The notes under the pieces were generated by a model that was not told the DNA's origin, ran no database searches, and saw nothing but the letters and a program-made list of their open reading frames with translations. Below, in pieces: positions 43,457-52,151 of a DNA stretch of 64,000 nt (positions are counted from its first letter, which is position 1; each line of letters starts with the position of its first letter). Where the stretch lies: NCBI GenBank assembly GCA_045576355.1, contig JAZNGG010000005.1:1-64000 (forward strand). The letters run 5' to 3'. The translations under genes were made by a program, and so were the position numbers. Origin of the DNA: Liminaster sp045576355. GTDB lineage: Bacteria; Bacteroidota; Bacteroidia; Bacteroidales; UBA3663.

Positions 43457-44761
43457 ATGACACGACTTCAGATATATCCCATAGTGCGACTGCTCTTAGT
43501 CATCGTCTTTGCTCTGACAACACAATGCTCTCTCTCTGCCCAACGACTCATCAAGGCAGGTGAAGGTTACAGCAGCACCTCTGTCAATACCACCATCTTC
43601 CGCAATAGTTCTCTGGTTACACATAAGGGGAACCAATACATCGCATATTATGACGGCGAGGGCTATCTGACCTTAGGGAAACGAAAAATTGGCAAAAGTG
43701 ACTGGGAGACACTCCGATCCTCTTATAAGGGGAATGTGCGTGATGCCCACAATGACATCAGCATCATGATAGACGGAGATGGATGGCTTCATGTCGCATT
43801 TGACCATCACGGCAATGCTCTCAGATACTGCCGCAGTGTTGCTCCCGAGACACTGACTCTCGGTCCTTTGGAAGCAATGACCGGAGAGGACGAAAAAGAT
43901 GTCACCTACCCCGAGTTTTATCGTCTTTCAGGAGGTGATCTGCTGTTTGCCTATCGCTCCGGAGCATCAGGACGCGGCAATCTGGTACTTAATCGTTATG
44001 AGACAATGGCAAAACGCTGGAGCCGAGTGCAGAGCATCCTCATCGATGGTGAAAACAAACGGAATGCCTATTGGCAGATGACCGTAGATCGTCAAGGGAC
44101 ACTCCATCTCTCTTGGGTATGGCGTGAGACATGGCTTGTAGAGACCAACCATGACCTCTGCTATGCTCGCTCGACAGACGGAGGAAAAAGCTGGACTCAT
44201 GCTGATGGGACACCTTATACGCTCCCTATCAAAAAGGACAACGCCGAATATGCCTGGCGCATCAATCAGAAGAGCGAACTGATCAACCAAACCTCCATGG
44301 CAACCGATGCAAAAGGCAATCCTTATATCGCAACATACTGGCGTGACCCGGACGCTCAAGTTCCCCAATATCGAGTAGTCTGGCACGATGGCAAGCAATG
44401 GCATTGCAGCCAGGTATCTGATCGCAAAACCCCATTCTCTCTCAGTGGAGGGGGTACGAAAATGATACCGATCGCACGCCCACGCATGGTTGTCGATGGA
44501 CACAAAGCCTATTTCCTCTTCCGCGACCAGGAGCGTGGAAGCAAAGTCTCGATGTACTATACGCGCGACATTCGCAAAGGGAAATGGAAAGTAAAAGATC
44601 TGACGGACTTCAGTGTAGATGCCTGGGAACCCAGCATCGACACAGAGTTATGGAATCGGGATCGGAAACTGCACATCTTCGTACAGGAGACCCATCAGGG
44701 AGACGGAGAGAAAAGTGTCCGCAGCACGCCCACCCCTGTTTATGTCCTCGAAGTTCGTTAA
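43457..44761 (+). CDS. Secreted BNR_4 beta-propeller (GH145/PL24/PL25-like)
   Basis: 434 residues, signal peptide ending CSLSAQ. Seven-bladed propeller features of the BNR_4 superfamily: HKGNQYIAYYDGEGYLTLGKR at blade 1 (in pieces), DAHNDISIMIDGDGWLHVAFDHHG with conserved His residues, and later YWQMTVDRQGTLHLSWVWRE. The superfamily includes ulvan lyases PL24/PL25 and GH145, which cleaves L-rhamnose-alpha-1,4-glucuronic acid. Given GH78 and arabinose enzymes nearby, GH145 is attractive, but I cannot separate these families by eye. Confidence 0.72.
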   Translation: MTRLQIYPIVRLLLVIVFALTTQCSLSAQRLIKAGEGYSSTSVNTTIFRNSSLVTHKGNQYIAYYDGEGYLTLGKRKIGKSDWETLRSSYKGNVRDAHNDISIMIDGDGWLHVAFDHHGNALRYCRSVAPETLTLGPLEAMTGEDEKDVTYPEFYRLSGGDLLFAYRSGASGRGNLVLNRYETMAKRWSRVQSILIDGENKRNAYWQMTVDRQGTLHLSWVWRETWLVETNHDLCYARSTDGGKSWTHADGTPYTLPIKKDNAEYAWRINQKSELINQTSMATDAKGNPYIATYWRDPDAQVPQYRVVWHDGKQWHCSQVSDRKTPFSLSGGGTKMIPIARPRMVVDGHKAYFLFRDQERGSKVSMYYTRDIRKGKWKVKDLTDFSVDAWEPSIDTELWNRDRKLHIFVQETHQGDGEKSVRSTPTPVYVLEVR

Positions 44762-44818
44762 TGAGAGCGGAGCCCATAGCAAGAGGAAAGGTGAAATCTG
44801 AAAACTGAAAGGTGATAA

Positions 44819-44890
44819 CAAAGCCATTGCCATCAGCCATAGCAAGGCGCAGCCCTTCAACCCCTCAACCCTTAAACCCTTAAACCAATA
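44819..44890 (+). repeat. Dispersed intergenic repeat
   Basis: AAGCCATTGCCATCAGCCAT, then AGCAAGGCGCAGCCCTTCAA, then CCCCTCAACCCTTAAACCC. Preceded by TGAAAACTGAAAGGTG, whose complement flanks the copy at 40926-40960, so the two copies share ~100 bp. Confidence 0.65.
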
Positions 44891-44903
44891 AACCAACATA
44901 ACA

Positions 44904-46850
44904 ATGAAAAAACAACTCTTAGCCCTCTGTTTTGGGGCGACGTCACTCCTTCCGCTTTATGCAGAGAGTGTCACCGTAAAAAGTCCGGACACCCGACTCA
45001 GTGTTACTTTAGACTGTCCTCAGTCCGGCCTCTTGACCTATCAGATCTCATGCAATGGGAAAAACATGACCGAGGCATCCCCTTTAGGTCTGGCAACCAA
45101 CATTGCTGACTTTACAAATAATCTGTCTTGGATCGGACACAAATGCGACACCGTCACTGACTCCTACGACAACCCTAAAATCAAACAAAGTCACATAGAT
45201 TATAAAGCGACCCGACTCATTGCCTCGTTGAAAAACAGCAAAGGCAAACTCCTCGACATCGAGTTTCAGGTATCTGATGGTGCTGTAGCTTTTAGGTATC
45301 TCCTCCCCAAACAGGGAGAAACAGGAAGCGTCCGCGTACTCCGCGAAAGCACCGGTTTTAGTTTCCCGGAGGTCACCACTACATTCCTTTGCCCACAAAG
45401 TGATGCAATGATCGGATGGAAACGGACCAAACCGAGCTATGAAGAGATCTATCGGCATGAAGCTCCGATGAACGAACGTTCACAATACGGACACGGATAC
45501 ACTTTCCCCTGTCTTTTCCATGTGGGAGACAACGGCTGGATACTCGTCAGCGAGACCGGAGTGGATAGCCACTACTGTGCATCACACCTCAGTGATTGTC
45601 AGGATGGCACATACACCATCGCTTTCCCCATGCCGGAGGAAAATAATGGCAACGGCACTGTCCAGCCGGCATTCTCTCTCCCCGGTGCCACACCTTGGCG
45701 CACACTCTCTGTCGGCGAGACGCTCAAACCGATCGTAGAGAGCACCATCGCATATGACGTCGTGCAACCTCTTTATGAGACCCAAAACAAATACCGCTTT
45801 GGCAGAAGTACCTGGAGCTGGATCGTCTGGCAAGATGCTTCGATGAACTGGAAAGATCAAGTCACATATATAGATCTCGCCGCTGACATGGGTTATGAAT
45901 ACATATTGATCGATGCCGGATGGGACCAAGCCCCCTCCATCGGCTATGAGAAGATGCCCGAACTCATCAAATATGCAAAAAGCAAGAATGTCGATGTCTT
46001 CCTTTGGTATAGCTCCAGCGGATATTGGAACGACATCGTGCAGAGCCCGACCAACAAAATGGACAACTCCATCATCCGAAAACGAGAAATGAAATGGATG
46101 CAACAAAACGGTGTCAAAGGCATCAAAGTGGACTTCTTCGGAGGAGACAAACAGGAGACAATGAGACTCTATGAAGAGATCCTGAGCGATGCGGACGATC
46201 ACGGACTGATGGTCATCTTCCATGGCTGCACACTCCCCCGAGGATGGGAACGGATGTATCCCAACTATGTCGGCAGCGAGGCTGTGCTGGCAAGCGAAAA
46301 CATGGTCTTCAGCCAATATCACTGTGACGAGGAGGCCCGCAACGCGTGTCTGCACCCATTCATAAGAAATGCTGTGGCCTGCATGGAGTATGGAGGAACC
46401 TTCCTCAACCATCGTCTCGACCGAAGCAATCAAAGAGGTAAAGTCAGAAAAACCACTGATGTTTTCCAGCTTGCCAATACCATCTTATATCAAAACCCCA
46501 TACAGAACTTTGCCCTCACACCTAATAATCTGACTGAGGAGAAACAAAAAGTTTGTATCGACTATATGCGTCAAGTACCCACCACCTGGGATGAGACCCG
46601 ATTTATCGAGGGCTATCCCGGCAAATATATTGTGCTGGCGCGACGTCACGGTGAGAAATGGTATATCGCTGCGGTCAATGCTACAGCAGAGCCACTACGA
46701 CTCAACCTGACACTGCCGATGCTGGCAGGCACAACTGCCGATCTCTACACCGGTGGCAATAATGCAGTCATCACTCCGCTGAAAGTAAAAAACAAAGGTG
46801 CGGTCAAACTCACCCTTCAGCCCAATGATGGCGCTGTCATCGTGAAGTAA
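44904..46850 (+). CDS. GH97 family alpha-glycosidase, retaining type
   Basis: 648 residues, signal peptide ending YAES. N-terminal beta-sandwich, (beta/alpha)8 barrel (YILIDAGW, KVDFFGGDKQ, SEAVLASENM) and a C-terminal beta domain (YIAAVNATAEPLRLNLTLPML in pieces). The Asp in GIKVDFFGGD (Asp410) is at the end of the fourth strand, where retaining GH97 alpha-galactosidase-type members carry the nucleophile. Periplasmic. Separated from the BNR_4 gene only by a dispersed repeat, so likely the same transcript. Confidence 0.85.
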   Translation: MKKQLLALCFGATSLLPLYAESVTVKSPDTRLSVTLDCPQSGLLTYQISCNGKNMTEASPLGLATNIADFTNNLSWIGHKCDTVTDSYDNPKIKQSHIDYKATRLIASLKNSKGKLLDIEFQVSDGAVAFRYLLPKQGETGSVRVLRESTGFSFPEVTTTFLCPQSDAMIGWKRTKPSYEEIYRHEAPMNERSQYGHGYTFPCLFHVGDNGWILVSETGVDSHYCASHLSDCQDGTYTIAFPMPEENNGNGTVQPAFSLPGATPWRTLSVGETLKPIVESTIAYDVVQPLYETQNKYRFGRSTWSWIVWQDASMNWKDQVTYIDLAADMGYEYILIDAGWDQAPSIGYEKMPELIKYAKSKNVDVFLWYSSSGYWNDIVQSPTNKMDNSIIRKREMKWMQQNGVKGIKVDFFGGDKQETMRLYEEILSDADDHGLMVIFHGCTLPRGWERMYPNYVGSEAVLASENMVFSQYHCDEEARNACLHPFIRNAVACMEYGGTFLNHRLDRSNQRGKVRKTTDVFQLANTILYQNPIQNFALTPNNLTEEKQKVCIDYMRQVPTTWDETRFIEGYPGKYIVLARRHGEKWYIAAVNATAEPLRLNLTLPMLAGTTADLYTGGNNAVITPLKVKNKGAVKLTLQPNDGAVIVK

Positions 46851-46925
46851 ATGACAAAGTCTTTGTGAAGCAATTATCTCTTTTACATTGCTCGCAAACT
46901 GAATCGACAAATAAAATTACTAATG

Positions 46926-46962
46926 ACGAGGGTGTCTCTCTAAACGAGGCATCCTCTTGTTG
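46926..46962 (+). terminator. Terminator after GH97 gene
   Basis: 11-bp stem GAGGGTGTCTC / GAGGCATCCTC (two G-U pairs) followed by TTGTTGT. A second stem (GAGGCTG/CAGCCTC, ~46968-47003) follows. Confidence 0.6.
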
Positions 46963-47057
46963 TATGAGGCTGGGTAAAAATGCAAATTAGGACACAGCCT
47001 CATAAAGTTTACAGACCAAACAAATCATTATAGCCCAACTAATTGATAAAAAATACA

Positions 47058-47065
47058 TACTTTTG
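47058..47065 (+). promoter_or_regulatory. -7 element of DUF6249-sigma operon
   Basis: TACTTTTG followed by TACC, exact -7 consensus, 73 bp before the ATG at 47139; -33 not obvious. Confidence 0.5.
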
Positions 47066-47138
47066 TACCGATTTTGTAACCTTTGACATTTTCAGATCGT
47101 CTAAAAGGCAAACAATAAACAAAAACTATCTTTTTAAT

Positions 47139-48158
47139 ATGAAACATCTCAGATCTTTTACGACGATGATGGCTCTGTGCATGATCACAAGCCTCATGAT
47201 GCCCTCAACAGCCTCAGCAGAAAATCAACAGGGAAAAACCGAACAGCAAGCGACAATCTCGCAACAGGGCATCACTCCCCTTACAGCCGAACAAGCAGCC
47301 AACGACTCCACTAAAAGCACCAATAAAGTGCTCCAAATCCCATATATAGAGACTTTTTCACCGACAGAAATCGGCATCATCAGCATGCTCCCGGAGGAGC
47401 AAAGATTCAGAGCTTTTGAGAAACTCCTAACTACTCATGACCGAATCATAAAGGAAGATATGAGAATCAAACACAAACAGCAGATGGGCAACCAAAACGG
47501 AAAGGTGTTAAACTCATTTGTCCCCAACAAACTGGGTGGAGCCATATTTTTCACACTGATCGTTTTTATCATTTTCGGCACACTCCCCATCGCAGTCATC
47601 ATCATCATCTGCGTCTGGCAACGCAATAAAACCCTCCGTCGTAAACAACGCGAGGACGTTCTCGTACAACTGGCTCAAGCCGGACAGACCATCACTCCGG
47701 AAATCATCCGCTCCTTAGGCATCAATGAAGCGCCATACGTCCATAATACCTACATCACCAAAAACGAAGTTGCAGGCAGTCGCACCTCCCATAAACCGGA
47801 GCACAACGACAACAACATTAACTCTGATAGCCCTAAAAGTGCAAAGGAACAGGCAAAGGAGAAAAGTTCTGCACGAGAATACATCGCATATAATACTGCC
47901 AAAAAACAAACCATCGACTACTGCATCAAGAAAGGGAGCACCGGTTTGATCCTCTGCATAATCTCCGTTATCATTAATAGATTTTATCCGCTTAATTTGG
48001 TCGCGTTGATCGCAAGTTGCATCTTTTTCGTACAAGCCGCATCACAATACCTCAAATATTATTACAACAAAGATAGCTACGTGGAGGAGCACGAGATTTC
48101 TCAAGAACCTACTCCATCGTCCCCAGAAAACAAAGAGACTCCGGCTCCCAATGCCTAA
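47139..48158 (+). CDS. DUF6249-type membrane protein
   Basis: 339 residues from ATG at 47139; the frame extends upstream to a TTG (47043) that lies before the predicted promoter, so 47139 is chosen. Signal peptide ending PSTASA, an extracytoplasmic Gln-rich region, one membrane helix (GAIFFTLIVFIIFGTLPIAV), then a cytoplasmic stretch RNKTLRRKQREDVLVQLAQAG typical of DUF6249, a low-complexity hydrophilic linker and two further hydrophobic segments near residues 270-310. First of three genes with an ECF sigma factor 6 bp downstream, so it may be a membrane sensor in that system. Confidence 0.72.
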   Translation: MKHLRSFTTMMALCMITSLMMPSTASAENQQGKTEQQATISQQGITPLTAEQAANDSTKSTNKVLQIPYIETFSPTEIGIISMLPEEQRFRAFEKLLTTHDRIIKEDMRIKHKQQMGNQNGKVLNSFVPNKLGGAIFFTLIVFIIFGTLPIAVIIIICVWQRNKTLRRKQREDVLVQLAQAGQTITPEIIRSLGINEAPYVHNTYITKNEVAGSRTSHKPEHNDNNINSDSPKSAKEQAKEKSSAREYIAYNTAKKQTIDYCIKKGSTGLILCIISVIINRFYPLNLVALIASCIFFVQAASQYLKYYYNKDSYVEEHEISQEPTPSSPENKETPAPNA

Positions 48159-48164
48159 AGCCCT

Positions 48165-48755
48165 ATGAAAACAACCTTTGAAGAGCTGACCTGGATAGCC
48201 CAGGTCGTGTTCAGGAAGGATGAAAGAGCTTTCAAACGGCTTGTGGACAGACATCAACAAAACATCAGACGTTTTTTCCTGATGCAAAGTTGTGGAGATA
48301 CCGCCCTCAGCGACGACCTGGCACAAGAGACTTTTATTCGTGCGTGGCAACATCTGAGCGAGTTCAAAAAGGCAGCCGCATTCTCAACCTGGTTATATCG
48401 CATTGCCTATCACATCTGGCTCGATCACTGCAAGAGGCAACGAGAAATCTCGCACTGTGATCTGTGGAGAGAAGACGAAAATCTCCAGCAACAAACGTCA
48501 GAAATCAGGCGCGAAGAAAATGCCGAAGAGCAAATCATAAAGAGAGAAAAAGAGGTCTGGCTGCGACAAGGGATCGCCCAACTCAACGAAAACGAGCGCT
48601 GCTGCATCACACTCTTCTATCTCGAAGAACTCTCCATCCGCGACATCTGCCGCATCACAGAGATGAGTGAAAGCCATGTCAAAGTCTCTCTATATCGGGG
48701 ACGCATCCACTTGAAAGAGATCTTAAATCCCAATCGGTCATTAGATTTGGGTTAA
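48165..48755 (+). CDS. ECF RNA polymerase sigma factor
   Basis: 196 residues. Sigma-2 region: LAQETFIRAWQHLSEFKKAAAFSTWLYRIAYH (in pieces); acidic linker; sigma-4 helix-turn-helix: LNENERCCITLFYLEELSIRDICRI, SESHVKVSLYRGR. Recognises promoters in place of the main sigma factor. The last residues NPNRSLDLG are encoded by the short intergenic motif AATCGGTCATTAG (48732-48744), suggesting that the original C-terminus was altered by the repeat. The gene 16 bp downstream is probably its anti-sigma factor. Confidence 0.93.
   Translation: MKTTFEELTWIAQVVFRKDERAFKRLVDRHQQNIRRFFLMQSCGDTALSDDLAQETFIRAWQHLSEFKKAAAFSTWLYRIAYHIWLDHCKRQREISHCDLWREDENLQQQTSEIRREENAEEQIIKREKEVWLRQGIAQLNENERCCITLFYLEELSIRDICRITEMSESHVKVSLYRGRIHLKEILNPNRSLDLG
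48732..48744 (+). repeat. AATCGGTCATTAG motif, copy 2 (inside coding end)
   Basis: Identical 13 bases to copies 1 and 3. Here it overlaps the last codons of the sigma factor; flanks CCCAA/TTGGG could pair. Confidence 0.45.
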
Positions 48756-48771
48756 AAACACCTTCCGAACA

Positions 48772-49191
48772 ATGAAAAAAGAAGATTTAGAATTATATAA
48801 CGAAAGAGAACAATGGCGATCTGAAATCAGAGAGCGCCACGTCGTCCCACAACAAGATGAAGAGTTCTCCCGACGAGTCATGGAGCGACTCGCCCGAGAG
48901 CGGAGAGAGTCTCACCCCGTTCGTCAACGCTCTTTTGCCGCGAGATTATCTACGATGGCAAGCCGGCTGATATGCTCACCGATATGTACGACTTTGGTTA
49001 TAATCGGTTGTTTAGGAGCACTATACACCCCCATCAAAGAGTGGATATTGGCGAGAGGCGCAGAGTTATACATCAGTGGATTCCCCATTCCGGATTGGAA
49101 AACATTACTGACCTATTACTTTTCTCTCTGTCTGCTCTTGGGCATATTATGCTATGCCAAATATGACGAGATCAATGAGAGCCAGCCCTAA
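48772..49191 (+). CDS. Probable anti-sigma factor (membrane protein)
   Basis: 139 residues: hydrophilic N-terminal ~60 residues (EFSRRVMERLARERRESHP) followed by two membrane helices (near residues 67-85 and 112-130). No zinc-binding HxxxCxxC motif. Position directly after an ECF sigma gene and the topology suggest an anti-sigma function; sequence alone does not prove it. Confidence 0.6.
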   Translation: MKKEDLELYNEREQWRSEIRERHVVPQQDEEFSRRVMERLARERRESHPVRQRSFAARLSTMASRLICSPICTTLVIIGCLGALYTPIKEWILARGAELYISGFPIPDWKTLLTYYFSLCLLLGILCYAKYDEINESQP

Positions 49192-49236
49192 ATAAACTAT
49201 GGCTGTCAGCTAAAACTTTAAATTGCATAAAATCCT

Positions 49237-49268
49237 GAGGGGGTGTCAAATTGGCACACCCTCTTGCA
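49237..49268 (+). terminator. Terminator of sigma operon
   Basis: Arms GAGGGGGTGTC (49237-49247) and GGCACACCCTC (49253-49263) followed by TTG. Confidence 0.65.
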
Positions 49269-49386
49269 CATAATTAGCTTAATTCGCTGTAACTAATTCC
49301 TTTACACCCCTCAAAAATCAATCGCGCTCCGAGATGCCATGCTTTGCGGTAAATTCTGCAAATGAAATATACTTCATACACTACAA

Positions 49387-49442
49387 TTATCGGCAAGGAT
49401 TAGACCGATTATCTGTGCAAATGCAGCAATTCTTGCCGATAA
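49387..49442. other. Large inverted repeat with 15-bp arms
   Basis: TTATCGGCAAGGATT (49387-49401) and AATTCTTGCCGATAA (49428-49442) pair with one G-U; 26-base loop contains CTG/CAG. No T run on either strand. It lies between the terminator of the sigma operon and element B and belongs to no gene. Confidence 0.5.
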
Positions 49443-49555
49443 CGGCAAATTATAAATGTATTTCTACTCGATATTTTGATAAACAACTATGCAAAGTTAT
49501 CTGATTTTGGGGAGACGAAGGTCCCCCCTTTCTTGTTTTTAAAATTGCATGTTGA

Positions 49556-50116
49556 AGCGGAAAAGGATAATCAAAGTCAATAATGATAGAGGAATATATT
49601 ACGATTTATTAACGCTCGTTTGTAATCTAAGCTAAACAAAAAGGAGGACAGATGCCACGCACTGCGCGAACAGAAAGATGGAGTTATCATTATCCGTATT
49701 TCCAATGGCATCAACAGGAACTTCATTCCTCGCATAACCGGATCATCACATTTGAGCCGCCACATAGAACAACGAGGCTACGCTCATGACACAACGAGGC
49801 TACGCTCATGACGCAACGAGGGTACGCGCGTTATAACATATACCGACGCGTTAGACAATAAAAGTAAATGAGTTATAAAACAAGAATAGCGGGGATAGGC
49901 ATGATCTATCCTCGCTATTTATAGTTTAAAGGTTGAATAGTTTAGGGGTTGAGGGGCTACGCCCTGCGATGGCTGATGCCTTTTCTTTCTCCTTTCCTCC
50001 TGAAGCAATCAATATCCGTACAAAGATACAACATCCGAAAGCCGATGTCAAGAGGGAGAAAGATTTTTTAACAACTGTGATTAACCATAGCGGAAAAGGA
50101 TAATCAATGTCAATAA
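49556..50116 (-). repeat. Compound intergenic element, copy B, flanked by direct repeats
   Basis: Minus-strand order: ...CTCTTGACATCGGCTTTCGG and TATCTTTG promoter (~50048-50018), dispersed repeat (49932-49980), hairpin (49885-49919), three 22-bp repeats (~49769-49834), ATGTGATGATCCGG (~49738-49751) and CGTTAATAAATCGTAATAT (~49597-49615), matching copy A block by block. A 28-bp direct repeat with one mismatch (AGCGGAAAAGGATAATCAA, then A or T, then GTCAATAA) flanks it at 49556-49583 and 50089-50116. Confidence 0.75.
49885..49919 (-). other. Hairpin in element B
   Basis: 14-bp arms AATAGCGGGGATAG (49885-49898) and CTATCCTCGCTATT (49906-49919), one imperfect pair; same core as the element A hairpin. 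Confidence 0.6.
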
Positions 50117-50225
50117 AGGGAGTGAAGATGTCCCGATTTTACTCACATCATTTCATCGTTTAGAAAAGGGATTATCTTTGTCCTTGTAAGAAGGATAAAC
50201 ATTTATATAGATCGTTACCCCCCCC

Positions 50226-50238
50226 AATCGGTCATTAG
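50226..50238 (+). repeat. AATCGGTCATTAG motif, copy 3
   Basis: Exact copy preceded by a C run (50218-50225). The rest of 50117-50365 has a possible -7 element TATCTTTG near 50172 and no gene. Confidence 0.45.
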
Positions 50239-50365
50239 ACTTTAGTATGTTTGTCTTATTATTTTGAGTAGAGATCTTATGTGTTTTGAATGAGAAAACA
50301 CAACAAATAAACGAGAAACTCCGGACTTTTTGAGAGAAATGTTGTTACTAATAAAAAAGGAGAAA

Positions 50366-50650
50366 ATGGAACTCAAACATCGCAGACTCATCCAATGGAG
50401 TCTCTCTATGGGACTTTGGTTTACACTATATGGCATTTATGTCACGACCGAACCGACAGAATGGGAAATCAGTCATGCACGAGAGTTAGAGTATTATCTC
50501 TCTGCGGATGAAGTTCCGACCATCCGGCATATCCGTGCCGCTCAAGCACAAAAATTAAGAGAGACCCTCAGCGAGGGTTTTCCAGAGTTTATCCTCGGGG
50601 ATGGGAGCTACGATGGTGATCTCCTGTCTGCTTACCGGATGGACAAATGA
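50366..50650 (+). CDS. Small membrane-anchored protein, unknown
   Basis: 94 residues from ATG at 50366, which has an AGGAG sequence just upstream (unusual for this organism). Earlier in-frame starts (ATG 50339, TTG 50330) are possible. One N-terminal hydrophobic helix (WSLSMGLWFTLYGIYV) and a charged tail. The last 96 bp overlap the 3' end of the RluA-type gene on the other strand. No family recognised. Confidence 0.5.
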   Translation: MELKHRRLIQWSLSMGLWFTLYGIYVTTEPTEWEISHARELEYYLSADEVPTIRHIRAAQAQKLRETLSEGFPEFILGDGSYDGDLLSAYRMDK

Positions 50651-51280
50651 GGCTTGACGCGAATGTAAGGCTATGCCTCCATCCGGATTAGAACGGGGAG
50701 CCCCATATTTGAGATCCCCCTTGATGGGGAGTCCTATGTGTGACAACTGGCAGCGGATCTGATGATGCCGGCCGGTGAAAAGTAACACTTCCAAAAGCGC
50801 GTAACGCTCACCTCGTGCCAATACCCGATAACGTAGTTTTGCCTCTTTAGACTCAGGGACAAGACGATCATAGGCAAAAGAGCGATTCTGCTTTTCTCGC
50901 CTTACCAACCAGTGAAGCAATTCTCCCTCCTCCGGCGGAATCGTCACTCCTGGTCTCTTCGCTTTGACAATCATCTTCTCTTGTTGCCACACATTGGGGA
51001 CAATGCACCAATAAGTCTTGTGGACATCTCCTGTGGCAAACATCGCATTCATCCGTGATAAAGCCTTGCTCGTCTTGGCAAAAATGACAACACCCGTCGT
51101 CGGTCGATCCAGACGATGGGTAACACCCATAAAGACATTGCCGGGCTTGTGATCACGCTCCTTGATGTAGCGCTTTAGTGTCTCAGATAAAGGCTCATCG
51201 CCGGTCCTGTCGCCTTGCACGATCTCGTGGCAAGTCTTGGAAACGGCGATGAGATGATTGTCTTCGTAGATGATTTGCAT
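50555..51280 (-). CDS. RluA-family pseudouridine synthase
   Basis: 241 residues. Motif I: IYEDNHLIAVSK; catalytic motif THRLDRPTTGVVIFAK with Asp nucleophile in HRLDR; motif III GRHHQIRCQLSHIGLPIKGDLKYGA (in pieces). No S4 domain, as in the short RluA-like group. Converts a specific uridine in rRNA or tRNA; target not deducible. Starts 8 bp after the fabG stop and is probably co-transcribed. Confidence 0.92.
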   Translation of the reverse strand: MQIIYEDNHLIAVSKTCHEIVQGDRTGDEPLSETLKRYIKERDHKPGNVFMGVTHRLDRPTTGVVIFAKTSKALSRMNAMFATGDVHKTYWCIVPNVWQQEKMIVKAKRPGVTIPPEEGELLHWLVRREKQNRSFAYDRLVPESKEAKLRYRVLARGERYALLEVLLFTGRHHQIRCQLSHIGLPIKGDLKYGAPRSNPDGGIALHSRQASFVHPVSRQEITIVAPIPEDKLWKTLAEGLS

Positions 51281-51288
51281 GAGTCAGA

Positions 51289-52035
51289 TTACATGTTCAT
51301 ACCACCATCCACCTGAATCACCTGACCGGTCACATAAGAAGACATATCTGATGCCAGGAATGTGCAGACATCTGCCACATCCTCCGGAGTACCGCCACGA
51401 CGAGCAGGGATCTTCTTCATCCATTCATTACGCACCTCTTCCGGGAGTTGTCCGGTCATGGCTGTAATGATAAAACCGGGAGCAACAGCATTGGCACGGA
51501 TACCCTTAGGACCCATCTCCTGAGCAACAGACTTTGCCAAAGCGATCATACCTGCCTTGGAAGCAGCATAGTTAGCCTGACCGGCATTGCCATGCACACC
51601 TACGACACTGGCCATATTGATGATAGAACCACCGCGCTGGCGCATCATGATCGGGGTGAGGGCATGGATATAGTTGAATGCAGACTTCAGATTGACATTG
51701 ATCACTGCATCCCACTGTGCTTCTGACATACGGAGCATCAAGCCATCTTTTGTGATACCGGCATTATTGACCAAAATATCGATACGGCCAAAGTCCTTGT
51801 GCACCTCGGCTACGACACGCTCTGTGTCTTCAAAAGATGCTGCATTGGAAGCATATCCCTTGACCTGAACACCTAAAGCAGCGATCTCTGCCTCAGTGGC
51901 TTTACCATTCTCATCGATCACGAGGTCTGTGAAAGCGACATTAGCACCTTCGGCAGCAAATTTAAGGGCAATGGCTTTACCAATGCCACGTGCAGCACCG
52001 GTCACAAGCGCTACTTTTCCTTCTAAAAGTTTCAT
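51289..52035 (-). CDS. fabG: 3-oxoacyl-[ACP] reductase
   Basis: 248 residues, short-chain dehydrogenase: cofactor site TGAARGIGKAIAL, NNAGI, catalytic Ser in INMASVVG, YAASK (Tyr, Lys), and PGFI. C-terminal GQVIQVDGGMNM fits FabG. Reduces beta-ketoacyl-ACP in fatty-acid elongation. Followed by the pseudouridine synthase gene, preceded by a TetR regulator in the same direction. Confidence 0.93.
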   Translation of the reverse strand: MKLLEGKVALVTGAARGIGKAIALKFAAEGANVAFTDLVIDENGKATEAEIAALGVQVKGYASNAASFEDTERVVAEVHKDFGRIDILVNNAGITKDGLMLRMSEAQWDAVINVNLKSAFNYIHALTPIMMRQRGGSIINMASVVGVHGNAGQANYAASKAGMIALAKSVAQEMGPKGIRANAVAPGFIITAMTGQLPEEVRNEWMKKIPARRGGTPEDVADVCTFLASDMSSYVTGQVIQVDGGMNM

Positions 52036-52151
52036 TGTCTGATTTATGTTTAAAGTGGTTATATGGATAATTTTTTATAATAACATTTGTCGAATCTTAC
52101 CTGTTGAGAAGAATCATTCCTCCCTCAAAGAAAGAGCATCCGAGTCCACGC

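Noticed and set aside
45582..46433. 283-codon minus-strand open frame
   Set aside because: Antisense to the GH97 gene; no start signals or recognisable domain.
27288..46850. Classical SusC/SusD polysaccharide utilisation locus
   Set aside because: No TonB-dependent receptor or SusD-like lipoprotein is encoded anywhere in the window.
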